The position numbers and the translations under genes are program-made. A stretch of DNA of 64,000 nt from NCBI RefSeq assembly GCF_000238395.3, contig NZ_CP011026.1, forward strand, positions 434,001 through 498,000, given 5' to 3'. Under the pieces are notes generated by a model. The model ran no database searches. It was not told the origin of the DNA and worked only from the letters and a program-made list of their open reading frames with translations. Shown one piece after another: positions 37,700 through 47,794 of this stretch (position 1 is the stretch's first letter; each line of letters begins with the position of its first letter). The DNA is from Pseudoalteromonas arctica A 37-1-2 (lineage in GTDB: Bacteria; Pseudomonadota; Gammaproteobacteria; Enterobacterales; Alteromonadaceae).

Positions 37700-38002
37700 C
37701 TAATTCACAGTGATTGTTTTAGGAGCTGTTGGGTAAATAGCATTACCCTGTTTATCTATTTTAAGCCAAATGAGTTGGCTGTTACTGTGCTGGGGTGTTT
37801 TAGCACCGCACAAAAGTGTAAATGAGTGAATTTGTATTAATGCGCCTTCGCTATAGCGTTTGTTGTCGTACCAACAGTTTGATTCTTCATTTACAAACTG
37901 GTTTGCATCAATAATTGAATGGGTTTTAAGGGTTGTTGCTTCACTAAGTATTGAATACGATAAGCTGCTAAAACAAAAGCATAGAATTAAAAAGTTACGC
38001 AT
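37700..38002 (-). CDS. Exported DUF1496-like small protein
   Basis: A 100-aa protein with signal peptide (about 1-22). The core NCWYDNKRYSEGALIQIHSFTLLCG fits the DUF1496 pattern of two Cys flanking a YSxGA motif, likely disulfide-bonded in the periplasm. Role unknown. Confidence 0.68.
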   Translation of the reverse strand: MRNFLILCFCFSSLSYSILSEATTLKTHSIIDANQFVNEESNCWYDNKRYSEGALIQIHSFTLLCGAKTPQHSNSQLIWLKIDKQGNAIYPTAPKTITVN

Positions 38003-38140
38003 TAGAGGCCTTTAAATAGGGAGGGTTAAAAATAATACATTAAGCTAAAAAACGTGCTAGTGTAAAGTACACAAAGTGATTTTAATTATAAACTTAGTTA
38101 CTCACAGAACAACTTGGATTCAAATAAAAAGGTGCACACA

Positions 38141-38374
38141 ATGCAATTTAATCAAACAATGATCGAAGAATTCACACTATTAGCGAAGTTTCCTCGCGAC
38201 AGTAAAATGCAGGGTATTAAATTACACTCAGACGCAGAGCCAAGCTTACTTAGTGCAGCGCAACGTTTATTTGAAAAAGGGATTATAGATAGCCCAGATG
38301 GCGGATATTTAACTGATCTGGGCTTAGATTTAATTGAGCACATTACGGTTATTCATAGTGCGCTACAAAGCTAG
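38141..38374 (+). CDS. TIGR02647-like small protein
   Basis: A 77-aa protein; the pattern ASLL-like AAQRLFEKGIIDSPDGGYLTDLGLDLIEH fits the TIGR02647 family of proteobacterial small proteins, possibly winged-helix-like. ATG 38141 has AAGG upstream at proper spacing; the frame open from 38114 is not needed. Function unknown. Confidence 0.72.
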   Translation: MQFNQTMIEEFTLLAKFPRDSKMQGIKLHSDAEPSLLSAAQRLFEKGIIDSPDGGYLTDLGLDLIEHITVIHSALQS

Positions 38375-38407
38375 CTAACCTGAACTCTAGTTAGTTACTG
38401 AACTAGC

Positions 38408-39037
38408 TTAATTTGCATCGGGTTGATTTTGCGGTGCAGCATCATTAAATGCAGCTAATTTATTACAGTGTTCGTAAATAGCTGCAATTTTTGGATAAGC
38501 GCTCATATTTACGTTAAAACGAATTGCATTAAATACTTGCGGCACTAAACAAATGTCAGCAAGTGTTGGTTGATTACCAAAACAGTAGTCATCATTTTCG
38601 TTTAGCATCAGTTCTATTTTTTCAAAACCAACTTCTATCCAATGTCGATACCACTTATTTTTAGCCTCGTCATCAACACCTAATTCGTTCGATAAATACT
38701 TCAGCACGCGTAAATTATTAACAGGATGAATATCGCAGGCAATGGCAAAGCTTAAATTTCTTATTTGTGCTTTTTGCCACGCAGTTCCTGTAATTAATGG
38801 CGATTGCGGATAAGTTTCATCAAGCCATTCCAGTATTGCAAGCGATTGTGCTAAAACACCATTATCGGTTTTAAGTGCAGGTAGTAAGCCTTGCGGATTA
38901 GTCGCTAAGTATTCTTCCCCAAGCTGCTCCGATTTTAAAAGGTTAACAATAGCAAGTTCATGATCAATTGCTTTTAAGTTAAGCGCTATACGCACCCTAT
39001 AGGCCGCTGATGAGCGAAAGTAGCTGTATAATTTCAT
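38408..39037 (-). CDS. maiA: Maleylacetoacetate isomerase (zeta-class GST)
   Basis: A 209-aa zeta-class glutathione transferase with the SSAAYR motif (9-14) that binds glutathione. It isomerises maleylacetoacetate to fumarylacetoacetate in tyrosine/phenylalanine breakdown. Located 2 bp after hmgA, whose product it uses. The fumarylacetoacetase gene is not in the window. Confidence 0.93.
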   Translation of the reverse strand: MKLYSYFRSSAAYRVRIALNLKAIDHELAIVNLLKSEQLGEEYLATNPQGLLPALKTDNGVLAQSLAILEWLDETYPQSPLITGTAWQKAQIRNLSFAIACDIHPVNNLRVLKYLSNELGVDDEAKNKWYRHWIEVGFEKIELMLNENDDYCFGNQPTLADICLVPQVFNAIRFNVNMSAYPKIAAIYEHCNKLAAFNDAAPQNQPDAN

Positions 39038-39039
39038 AA

Positions 39040-40341
39040 TTAATCCTGTGAACCTGTAAATTGTTTTTTAATAGTACGCCAGCAATCGGTGTAGTTTGGT
39101 TGGCGTTCCCTACCTTCTAATGCATATTTTGTCGGTGAAATTATATAGCGCGACTCAAACATAAAGGCCAATGTGTTTTCGTATTTTTGTGGTGTAAGCT
39201 CAGCGTTTGAGGCTTTTTCAAATACGTCGGCTTCAGGTCCATGTGGCGACATACAATTGTGTAAACTTGCACCACCAGGTACAAAACCATGCTCTTTTGC
39301 ATCATACACACCCTCAATCAAGCCCATAAATTCACTCATAATATTGCGGTGATAATACGGCGGGCGGAATGTATTTTCGGCTACCATCCAACGTGGTGGA
39401 AATATCACAAAATCGACATTTGCCATACCCTCAGTAGCAGAAGGAGAGGTTAGCACAGTGAATATAGATGGGTCGGGATGATCAAAACTTACTGTATTCA
39501 TCACATTAAAACGCGATAAGTCGTATTTATAGGGGGAGCTGTTACCCGTCCATGCAACCACATCAAAAGGAGAGTGCTTAATTTCACAGCTAAATAAATT
39601 ACCGTTGAATTTAGATACAAGCTCAAAGTCACCTTCTTTATCTTCAAAGGCAGCAACGGGGTATTGAAAGTCTCTGTCGTTGGCGTAACCGTTTGCACCA
39701 ACAGGTCCTCGCTCTGCAAGCTCTAACGCATGGCCATAATTTTCACAAATATAACCACGGGCTGTATCATCAATTAAATCAACAGCGAACTTAATTCCTC
39801 TGGGAATTACAGCAATTTCACCTGGTTTAATGCTTAACTTACCGCACTCGGTGTGAATTAATAACTCACCTTGCTGAGGGACAAACAACATTTCGCCATC
39901 GGCATTGCAAAAGTAACGTCCTTGCATTGACTGATTAGCGACATATACATGAATGCCAATACCAGATTGCCCATTAGCACTGCCATTAGCAGCCATAGTT
40001 ACCAAGCCATCAATAAAATCAGTAGGATGTGAAGGCATATCAATAGGGTTCCAACGTAGCATTGTTGGTGGTGTTACGGCTTCAGTAATTGGGGCTGTTC
40101 TTATTAAGCCGTTATCAATTGCTTGGTAATTACCTTGCACTACAGACGGACGAAGGCGGTAAAACCAAGTGCGGCGATTTGAAGCGCGAGGAGCCGTAAA
40201 TGCAGTCGAACTAAGTTGCTCGGTGTATAAATCGTATTTGACCTTTTGTGGGCTAAATTGTCCTATTGGCAATGCACCGGGTAGCGCTTGTGTTTCAAAT
40301 TCATTACCAAAACCTGTCATATAACTTAATTGTGTCGCCAT
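39040..40341 (-). CDS. hmgA: Homogentisate 1,2-dioxygenase
   Basis: A 433-aa ring-cleaving dioxygenase. Iron ligands H331, E337 and H367 are in [12 protein letters not shown] and [11 protein letters not shown]-terminal [18 protein letters not shown] is the family signature. It makes maleylacetoacetate from homogentisate. First gene of hmgA-maiA; a MarR gene is divergent upstream. Confidence 0.97.
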   Translation of the reverse strand: MATQLSYMTGFGNEFETQALPGALPIGQFSPQKVKYDLYTEQLSSTAFTAPRASNRRTWFYRLRPSVVQGNYQAIDNGLIRTAPITEAVTPPTMLRWNPIDMPSHPTDFIDGLVTMAANGSANGQSGIGIHVYVANQSMQGRYFCNADGEMLFVPQQGELLIHTECGKLSIKPGEIAVIPRGIKFAVDLIDDTARGYICENYGHALELAERGPVGANGYANDRDFQYPVAAFEDKEGDFELVSKFNGNLFSCEIKHSPFDVVAWTGNSSPYKYDLSRFNVMNTVSFDHPDPSIFTVLTSPSATEGMANVDFVIFPPRWMVAENTFRPPYYHRNIMSEFMGLIEGVYDAKEHGFVPGGASLHNCMSPHGPEADVFEKASNAELTPQKYENTLAFMFESRYIISPTKYALEGRERQPNYTDCWRTIKKQFTGSQD

Positions 40342-40492
40342 TACTGACTCCTGTGAGAGGGGGGTGGTTTAATATTATTTTTATTTCAGTTAAGATACTC
40401 TCAAGTGAGACTAATATCAAATGTGCAACTATGCATCTGCGTAAATATTAATGAACACCAAAGTAAACCTTACAAAGCTGGGATAACTAAAA
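40342..40492. promoter_or_regulatory. hmgA/marR divergent promoter region
   Basis: 151 bp between divergent genes. It contains the short palindrome tctca-ag-tgaga (40399-40410), a weak operator candidate for the MarR protein. Promoter boxes could not be placed with confidence. Confidence 0.35.
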
Positions 40493-40924
40493 ATGAAAAT
40501 TGATTTAGCAACGTTTTTACCTTATCAATTAACGAATGTAGCAACACGTGTAAGTAACGACTTTGCCGAGGTTTATCAAACTAAGTACGGTTTAAATATT
40601 CCCCAGTGGCGAATACTTGCTAATTTAGCGCAGTATGGCCAAAGCAACGCAAAGGATTTATGCACGCAAGCAAATATGGACAAGTCGACAGTGTCGCGCG
40701 CGGTAAAAGTTTTAATAGATAAAGGTTTAGTTAGAAGTGAGCTAAATGAGCAAGACAAACGCGCAGCATTACTTGTGCTGAGCCAAGTAGGGCAAAACTT
40801 ATATGAAAATATAGCGCCCGATGCACTAAATTGGGAAAAACAGTTACTGAGCACTTTAACCAACGAAGAATACGAAGTGCTAGTGAGTATTTTTGAAAAG
40901 TTAAATAACAAATTAAAGGCATAA
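40493..40924 (+). CDS. MarR-family transcriptional regulator
   Basis: A 143-aa winged-helix regulator: AYGLNIPQWRILANL-type helix, AKDLCTQANMDKSTVSRAVKVLIDKGLV recognition helix, then the DKRAALLVLSQVG wing. Divergent from hmgA-maiA, which suggests that it controls homogentisate catabolism; this is positional inference. Confidence 0.85.
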   Translation: MKIDLATFLPYQLTNVATRVSNDFAEVYQTKYGLNIPQWRILANLAQYGQSNAKDLCTQANMDKSTVSRAVKVLIDKGLVRSELNEQDKRAALLVLSQVGQNLYENIAPDALNWEKQLLSTLTNEEYEVLVSIFEKLNNKLKA

Positions 40925-40949
40925 AAAAGCCCACCAAAGTGGGCTTTTA
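40923..40949. terminator. Terminator between marR and the TonB receptor gene
   Basis: agcccac/gtgggct stem with a 4-nt loop, flanked by A6 and T4; usable from both convergent genes. Confidence 0.8.
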
Positions 40950-40976
40950 AAAGATGTTTTAGGTTACAGTTCTAAA

Positions 40977-43900
40977 TTAGAAATCGTATTTGATACCTAC
41001 TCGCATTTCCCAAAGAGAAGGGTTAACTTCTATACTTGTTCCTGCTGGATTGTTAAAGCTATTGTAAACATATTTACCATCAACAATATCAGCTGTTACG
41101 GCACTTTGAAGAGATGAACCGCTTTCTAACACACCCCAGTCATCATTTAACATATTACCAATATTGGCAATAGTAAAGTATGCAGCGCCTTTGTGGCCTT
41201 CTTTAAACCCTGCAAACTCTTGTTCTACTTTTAAGTCAAAAGTAACCCACCAATCACCATCAATACTATTTCGCTCTAGTATTTCACCGCGGCTCAGACC
41301 TTCACTACTAATCCAATCATTAAATGCTGTTAAATCAAAATCAGGTCCATAGCTAACAGTGCTATCGTCAACCGTTGGTACATATAATAATTGACGAGCA
41401 TTATCATTATATCCAAAAGTGAAATTATTTTCATTTTCGAATGAGTAAGAATACGGCGATGTTTTCGATGCTTGGCCAAATAAGTTAAATTTAGTGTCAT
41501 AACCGTCAAATAGCTCATAGCTATAAGCTAATGACATCGTGAAGCGATGTGGAATCTCATAATTTGATGTAGCAACACCTGGGTTTTCTGAGTCAGAAAC
41601 AGCAATCCCATGGTAATTAGAGAATGCCACAGAGCTTGTCATTGGATGTACGTCTTTAGACTCTGTATAAGCATATGAAAGAGATAGATCAATTCCATTA
41701 TCAAACGATTTACTCATACCAAATGATAATATATGAGAGTATGCATCGTCACCATCAACGTTTGTTAACAGGAAGTCTGAACCACCATTATAAATAAGGC
41801 GTCCATCAGGGGCCGTTCCAGTTTGTTCATATGCTAAATTTTGAACAATCGCTGAGTTTCTCTTATCAGTGTATAAATAATCTACGTTAAATACATAGTT
41901 ATCTTCAGTGATATAGGTACCACCTAGTGAAAACTTCCACTCTGATGGAATTTCAAAATCAGGGTCAGTAACATTTACATCAGCATCTGCACCACCTAGC
42001 CCTACAGTATCATATAAACTTTGAGGAATATCGTAGCCAGGTTGACCATTGCCATTAAATGCTATCGTGTCAGCACCTAAGATTTGTAAATCGTCACCGC
42101 GAACTTGGACATTACGCACACCATCGTTCGAATAACTGTTAGAAATCCACACATTTGGATTACCACCTGAGTATAAGCCAATACCACCACGTAACTCTAA
42201 TTGGTCATTATAAATCCAGTTAACACCTAAACGAGGTTGCAATAAATCAACACCATCAAGATTTTGACTATTTGAATAACCATAGCGGTCTTCAAAATTT
42301 TGGTTGAATGTTGGAGTATCATCACTCGTATACCAGTCATAACGAAGACCAACAGTAAACGTTACATCGTAGTCAACTAAATCAAATTTATCTTGAGCAT
42401 ATAAAGTATTTAAAGCATATTTAAACTCACCAGCAGCATCATCTGGATTTTGACTTGCCGCATTACCGTAATATATACGATCAGCTAAACCACTTTCAAA
42501 ATCTGTTATAGAGTTGAAACGGTACTCACCTTGACTATGCTGTACAAATAAATTGAAAACATCTAGTTCCTCTCGTTCGTAGCCAAACGAGATTTCATGC
42601 TCTTCTAAGTAATAAGTACCGGCAAGTTTAAGCGATAAGTTATCGTAATTAAGTTTGTTTGATTGACGTGAATCATCCGGACCAAGGTAAACAGTTACAT
42701 CACCTGTGTTGATTTGGAATTCACCAAAGCCTGATGCTGCATCTATAGAGTTTTGACGATTATCAAGCTTTGAGTATCCTACACGGATTTCAGTAGAAAA
42801 ATTATCAGTCCAATCAGAGTAGAATGAAGTTACATAAGATTCTAACTTTGCACCACGTTCATAGAAATGGTTAGACAGAGCTAAACGCTCTGAACCAGTG
42901 TCTGATTGTGAAATTGCAAAGCCATCATTGTAATTGTATAAAAAGCTTGCTCGATGGGAATCATTAATATTCCAATCTAACTTCACTAAGATTTTTTCAT
43001 CTTCAACAGGCATACTTGGGATTAAAGAACCTGGATCGTATGCATAGTTATCAATCGCTATTTGTGTTACTCGATCAATAGTCGCTTGATCTATACGACC
43101 ATTTACAAAAGGTGAGTACTCAAAAATTTCTGCGCCTTCTAATTTTTCGTATGATGTAAATAGGAATAACTTATCTTCTATAAGAGGAAGACCTACATTA
43201 AAGCCATAACGTTTTTCTGAGTAATCGCCTAGATCCTGCTTATTACCTTTAATTGAATCTCCAGACAGTGAGTCATTAGTGTAATCATAGAAGAAACCAC
43301 CAGTAAGTTCATTTGTACCAGATTTAGTTACTGCATTGATGTTACATGATGTAAAGCCACCGTACTGAACATCAAATGGAGCAAGCTCTACTGCAACTTG
43401 AGCGATAGAATCAAAAGAAAAAGGGATTCTTTCTGTAGGGTAACCACTTGAATTTAAACCAAAGTTATCGTTCATGCGAACGCCATCAAGGGTTAGGCTG
43501 TTAAATCGAGGGTTACCACCACCACAATTAATCGCGCCAGCATTTGTTTCGTCAATGTAAATTCGAGGGTCTGCTCGGATTATATCTTTTAAATCGCGAT
43601 TGATGGCTGGTTTGTTTTCTAAATCACTTAATGAAAATGTTGACGCAGGGCCTGTACCACCAGATTGAGAACTAATAGGTGCACCTGTTACAACAATTTG
43701 CTCCATTTGTTCTGAACTCAAAGCAACAGTAACTGGATAGGTTTGACCTAGTGTTAAATAAATATTTTCAAGTTCAGTATCTTGAAATTTATCTGAGTCT
43801 ACAATTATTTTGTATGGACCACCAACACGTAACCCTTTAGATGAAAAGCTACCAGCTTCATTCACTGTTGTCGTTTTAGTTGAACCTGATGGGACGTGTA

Positions 43901-44057
43901 TAACTGTAATTTTAGTACCGACCGCAGGACTACCATTTGGCCCTGTAATTTGACCTTTTACAGATGATGACGTTTCGTTAGCCATTGCAGCGCCACTCAC
44001 ACCAACACATGCTGCTATAGCAAGTGAAAGAGCTGTTTTGCGTAATTGAGTTTTCAT
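40977..44057 (-). CDS. Oar-like TonB-dependent receptor
   Basis: A 1026-aa outer-membrane protein. The order is signal peptide (1-26), a carboxypeptidase-regulatory-like (CNA-B-type) domain (about 33-115: VKGQITGPNGSPAVGTKITV), a plug with NAVTKSGTNELTGGFF, and a large beta-barrel ending in the aromatic IKYDF. This architecture is that of the Oar family, which imports or senses large, often peptide, ligands. The neighbouring gene encodes a second protein of the same design. Confidence 0.87.
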   Translation of the reverse strand: MKTQLRKTALSLAIAACVGVSGAAMANETSSSVKGQITGPNGSPAVGTKITVIHVPSGSTKTTTVNEAGSFSSKGLRVGGPYKIIVDSDKFQDTELENIYLTLGQTYPVTVALSSEQMEQIVVTGAPISSQSGGTGPASTFSLSDLENKPAINRDLKDIIRADPRIYIDETNAGAINCGGGNPRFNSLTLDGVRMNDNFGLNSSGYPTERIPFSFDSIAQVAVELAPFDVQYGGFTSCNINAVTKSGTNELTGGFFYDYTNDSLSGDSIKGNKQDLGDYSEKRYGFNVGLPLIEDKLFLFTSYEKLEGAEIFEYSPFVNGRIDQATIDRVTQIAIDNYAYDPGSLIPSMPVEDEKILVKLDWNINDSHRASFLYNYNDGFAISQSDTGSERLALSNHFYERGAKLESYVTSFYSDWTDNFSTEIRVGYSKLDNRQNSIDAASGFGEFQINTGDVTVYLGPDDSRQSNKLNYDNLSLKLAGTYYLEEHEISFGYEREELDVFNLFVQHSQGEYRFNSITDFESGLADRIYYGNAASQNPDDAAGEFKYALNTLYAQDKFDLVDYDVTFTVGLRYDWYTSDDTPTFNQNFEDRYGYSNSQNLDGVDLLQPRLGVNWIYNDQLELRGGIGLYSGGNPNVWISNSYSNDGVRNVQVRGDDLQILGADTIAFNGNGQPGYDIPQSLYDTVGLGGADADVNVTDPDFEIPSEWKFSLGGTYITEDNYVFNVDYLYTDKRNSAIVQNLAYEQTGTAPDGRLIYNGGSDFLLTNVDGDDAYSHILSFGMSKSFDNGIDLSLSYAYTESKDVHPMTSSVAFSNYHGIAVSDSENPGVATSNYEIPHRFTMSLAYSYELFDGYDTKFNLFGQASKTSPYSYSFENENNFTFGYNDNARQLLYVPTVDDSTVSYGPDFDLTAFNDWISSEGLSRGEILERNSIDGDWWVTFDLKVEQEFAGFKEGHKGAAYFTIANIGNMLNDDWGVLESGSSLQSAVTADIVDGKYVYNSFNNPAGTSIEVNPSLWEMRVGIKYDF

Positions 44058-44320
44058 TTAATTTTCCCGTGTAGTTATTAATTAAATTTTTATATTTTTA
44101 TTTTAAATTTTGCAAAATAAACAGTTTAAGTTCATTTTTCAAAATCCGTTACTAGTGTACCTTATTTATTCGTTACAAATAAAATACAACTGCAATATAT
44201 TTTTAATAAATAGTAATATATTTGTCTATTTGAGTGCTTTTTTTGAGCAATAACTCTATTTCGGGATATATACTACGTGGGGTTTATGACAAAAATGTGA
44301 AATTGTAGCGTGGAATATAA
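44058..44320. other. Gene-free promoter region of the first Oar-like receptor
   Basis: Strongly AT-rich; no open frame or clear palindrome other than the downstream terminator of the second receptor gene. It must carry the promoter of the gene ending at 40977. Confidence 0.5.
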
Positions 44321-44348
44321 AAACCCATTACAAATTTGCAATGGGTTT
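44321..44348 (-). terminator. Terminator of the second Oar-like receptor gene
   Basis: 14-bp stem aaacccatt(a/g)caaa... with one mismatch and no spacer loop beyond the tip; T-rich tract on the minus strand. Confidence 0.75.
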
Positions 44349-44399
44349 ATTGTAACTTACAAATAACTTAACAAGTTATTGATGTAGAGTTTTTAAGGC

Positions 44400-47300
44400 T
44401 TAAAACTTGTAGCTAATACCAATTTTAGCCTGCCATGCAGAAGAACTAGTTACATACTGGCTATAGTTACGAACGTCAGCACCGTCGTGTCGAGGGTCAA
44501 TTTTGTAACGACCATCAGCATCTAAACCTTCAAAGTCATATACGGCTTGGTCAGAAAAGCCTAAACGTTTTTCAACACCCCAATCGCTATTTAATAAGTT
44601 TGCAAAGTTATCAACCATGAAATAAATTTCACCGCTGTGACCTTCAGCAAAGCCAGGTATTTCTTGTTTGATACTTACATCCATAGTAGTTACCCAAGGT
44701 TGAGTGCCTGAGTTACGACCTAAAATTTCACCACGCTCTGATATACCAGCACGATTTAGAAGCGTTTCTAATTCATTCCAAGATAAACCAGACTCATCCC
44801 AGTTTACATTTGGATCATCAGCACCTGTAGGTATATAAGCTAAGTAAGCTGAGCTACTATCAAAGTCTTTAGTATCACCTAAGCCGCGCTCTTGGTACAT
44901 ACCCATAGTGTAGCTAAAAGGGCGGCCCGAACGACGTTCAAAAAATACGTTAAACTTAGTTGCGTAGCCACTAAAAAATTCAGTGTTATAAGCCAAATTA
45001 ACTTTAAAGCTGTGCTCTACTTCGTAAGAACCACGGTCAGCAAAATCTTCATTGCGATTACGTGTAATGTTGTACTGATAATTACTTTGTGCACGTGAAG
45101 AAGAACCAGAAGATGCTTCAGTTACGTCTTGGTGTGCGTAGCTTGCTGAAACGTAAAGACCATTTTCGAACTCTTTTGCAAGACCCGTTGAGATAATAAT
45201 TGAACGGCCATCGTCAGATGAGTTAGTCATTGCAATATCAAAGTTTTGATCAAGGTCACCGCTATAAATACTTTCGTTGATTACACGCTCACCATCGGCA
45301 GCTAAACCAACAGGTTGGATAGCCGTGTTATGCCATACAGCTTCGTTCTCTTTCTTATGGTAAGCAATTTCAGCTTGCCATTTAAATCCATCGCCAAGCA
45401 ATTCTGAGTCAAACTCATACTCAAAACCAACTTGAGCACGAATACTTGAAGGTAATTTAAAGTCAGGGTCAATGTAGTTTGTGCTACCAGTACCTTGCAC
45501 TAACGAATTTTTAATTGCGTCAGGCACTTGTGTAATATCAGCCTGGTTGTTTGCATAATAGTTGTTAACGAAGTTTTCTGTCGGTTCAACAATTGTAATA
45601 CCATCATTTTGGAATGAGTTGTTATACCAAACATTTGGAATGCCACCTTGGAAGCGACCTATGCCACCGTTGATGGTTAATGCTTCAGTTGCATAATATT
45701 TAAAGCCTATACGTGGTAGGAAAATATCTAAGCCATCAAGATTTTCTTGGTTATTGAAGTCATCAACTCCATATAATGCGCTGTAAGCATTAACAAAATT
45801 TTCATTACGTGTTGGTTTATCATCTGATGATAAACGCTCATAGCGAATGCCTGCTGTTACTTCTAAATCGTCACCAACGTAAAACGTATCCTCAATGTAA
45901 AGCGCTAATTGGTTGCGCGTGGCATCATAAGCGGTGTCATTTGGATTGTTTGTAAATGCGTTACTGTAAGAAAAATCGTAAGTGCCGTCGTAGTTGCCAA
46001 CTTCACGGTTTTCGAAGCCTTCAAAGTTATCAAACTCCCAAGAGCCTAATGAATTGGAAGCAAATAAGTTGTATAAGTTTAACGACTCATACTGCATACC
46101 AAAGTTAATCTCATGGTCATCCATTAAATAAGTTGCATCAAACGTGAGTGTTAAGTTTTCAGTTGATGCGCTATTTGCATGGCGGAATTCGTCGGTACCA
46201 AACTCGTAAGCAGGACCACGATAGTATTCTTCAACTTTAACGAAACCGATGTCAGAATTTGTTAAGCTTCTAGATGAAACATCTTTATAAGCTATACCAA
46301 TTTCAGTTGAGAAGTTTTCATTCCAGTCTGAGTATAATTTAGTCGCAAAATTATTAAATTTAGTGGCGTAAGTGTAACGGCTTGACGCTAAGCTTACAGT
46401 GCTTCCGCCAGTACCAACATTTGTTTCGTCTTTGTCATCTTGCCATTGGTAAGTAAAATCTAGACGGTGGGCATCATTAATGTTCCAGCTTAATTTAACA
46501 AGTAATGACTCGTTTGTATCTTTAGGATCGCCACCTAAAGAGTCAGTTAATCCATATTCATTACTTAAAATGTTAAGAAAATTATTGTAATTATCTTCTG
46601 TTACGTCGTACTCGTTCGTTGCGCCTGAACCTTCAAAACCATAATCCAAATCAAGTTCACTTGTCCACTTGTTGTAGTTTACAAAATAAAACAAAGTGTC
46701 GTCGATCAACGGTCCGCCAACATTAAAACCATAACGTTTCTCAGTTTGGATTGGCTCAACTTTTTCAATAACATATGTACGATGACCATCTTCATCTAAA
46801 GCCGGTCGGCCATCAGTATAAACTTGAGAAATACTGTCTACATCGCCTGCAATATCAGGAGTTGATGTTTCATAAAAACCAGAAAACTTAAATTCGTTCG
46901 TACCTGATTTTGTTACCGCATTAATGGTACCGCCGCCAAAGTTACCTTTAGAAGCTGAAAATGGAGATACATCAACAGAAATTTGTTCAATAGCATCAAG
47001 TGCAACTGGAGGCTGTGAAGTTGGGTAACCACCGTAACTTAAGCCAAAATCATCGTTTTGGCCGATGCCATCAACAGTTAAACCATTTGATCGAGGGTTA
47101 CTACCTGCAAACGTTAGCTCGCCATTACCGTTAATACTCGCAAGTGGGTTTAAACGCGCAATATCTTTAATATCGCGATTAAAGCTTGGCATATTTTCAA
47201 TAGTGTCAGAGCCAAATGTACTGCTAGAGCCACCTGATTGTTGAACGATTTTATAACCAGACACTTCAATCTTTTCGATGTTTCGTGGAGCAAGCTGCGA

Positions 47301-47627
47301 GCTTAAACGGTAAGTTTCACCAAGGTTCAAGTAGATATTTTCAACAGTGGTATCGTTAAAGGTATCAGAATCGATGATAACCATGTAAGGACCACCTACA
47401 CGTAAGCCGTTGGCTATGAAAGTACCACTTTCGTTTGTAGTTAGTTCGCTAATAGTTCCCGTTGGTTGGTGAACTACTTTAATTTTAACGTTTGCAGCAC
47501 TGCCACCTGAAGGCGTCGTAATTTTACCACGCATTGCAGAAGAAGTATCAGCAGCCATTGCGCTTGTAGAAACACCTAGCGCTAAAATTATAGCACCAGT
47601 TAATTTCGAAAGACGAAGCTTAGTCAT
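44400..47627 (-). CDS. Oar-like TonB-dependent receptor
   Basis: A 1075-aa protein with the same architecture as its neighbour. It has a signal peptide (1-26), an N-terminal CNA-B-type domain (MRGKITTPSGGSAANVKIKVV), a plug with the same NAVTKSGTNEFKF motif, and a barrel ending in IGISYKF. The ATG at 47627 is used; the frame open from 47690 carries a hydrophobic non-signal-like start and is not preferred. GGGAA is upstream. The two receptors are related but clearly diverged in the barrel, so they are separate paralogues with likely different ligands. Confidence 0.87.
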   Translation of the reverse strand: MTKLRLSKLTGAIILALGVSTSAMAADTSSAMRGKITTPSGGSAANVKIKVVHQPTGTISELTTNESGTFIANGLRVGGPYMVIIDSDTFNDTTVENIYLNLGETYRLSSQLAPRNIEKIEVSGYKIVQQSGGSSSTFGSDTIENMPSFNRDIKDIARLNPLASINGNGELTFAGSNPRSNGLTVDGIGQNDDFGLSYGGYPTSQPPVALDAIEQISVDVSPFSASKGNFGGGTINAVTKSGTNEFKFSGFYETSTPDIAGDVDSISQVYTDGRPALDEDGHRTYVIEKVEPIQTEKRYGFNVGGPLIDDTLFYFVNYNKWTSELDLDYGFEGSGATNEYDVTEDNYNNFLNILSNEYGLTDSLGGDPKDTNESLLVKLSWNINDAHRLDFTYQWQDDKDETNVGTGGSTVSLASSRYTYATKFNNFATKLYSDWNENFSTEIGIAYKDVSSRSLTNSDIGFVKVEEYYRGPAYEFGTDEFRHANSASTENLTLTFDATYLMDDHEINFGMQYESLNLYNLFASNSLGSWEFDNFEGFENREVGNYDGTYDFSYSNAFTNNPNDTAYDATRNQLALYIEDTFYVGDDLEVTAGIRYERLSSDDKPTRNENFVNAYSALYGVDDFNNQENLDGLDIFLPRIGFKYYATEALTINGGIGRFQGGIPNVWYNNSFQNDGITIVEPTENFVNNYYANNQADITQVPDAIKNSLVQGTGSTNYIDPDFKLPSSIRAQVGFEYEFDSELLGDGFKWQAEIAYHKKENEAVWHNTAIQPVGLAADGERVINESIYSGDLDQNFDIAMTNSSDDGRSIIISTGLAKEFENGLYVSASYAHQDVTEASSGSSSRAQSNYQYNITRNRNEDFADRGSYEVEHSFKVNLAYNTEFFSGYATKFNVFFERRSGRPFSYTMGMYQERGLGDTKDFDSSSAYLAYIPTGADDPNVNWDESGLSWNELETLLNRAGISERGEILGRNSGTQPWVTTMDVSIKQEIPGFAEGHSGEIYFMVDNFANLLNSDWGVEKRLGFSDQAVYDFEGLDADGRYKIDPRHDGADVRNYSQYVTSSSAWQAKIGISYKF

Positions 47628-47794
47628 AATGTTGATTTCCCGTGTTATTAATGTCAAATTTATAGTTTTAAATATACTTATAAGAACCAAGCTAATGGGC
47701 CTTATTAAGCTTTGCAGTATTTAAATTATGTATTGCTTTTTAATCATATTTCTTTGATTTTACTTTTCTAGTATTACATTAATATGAAATACAT

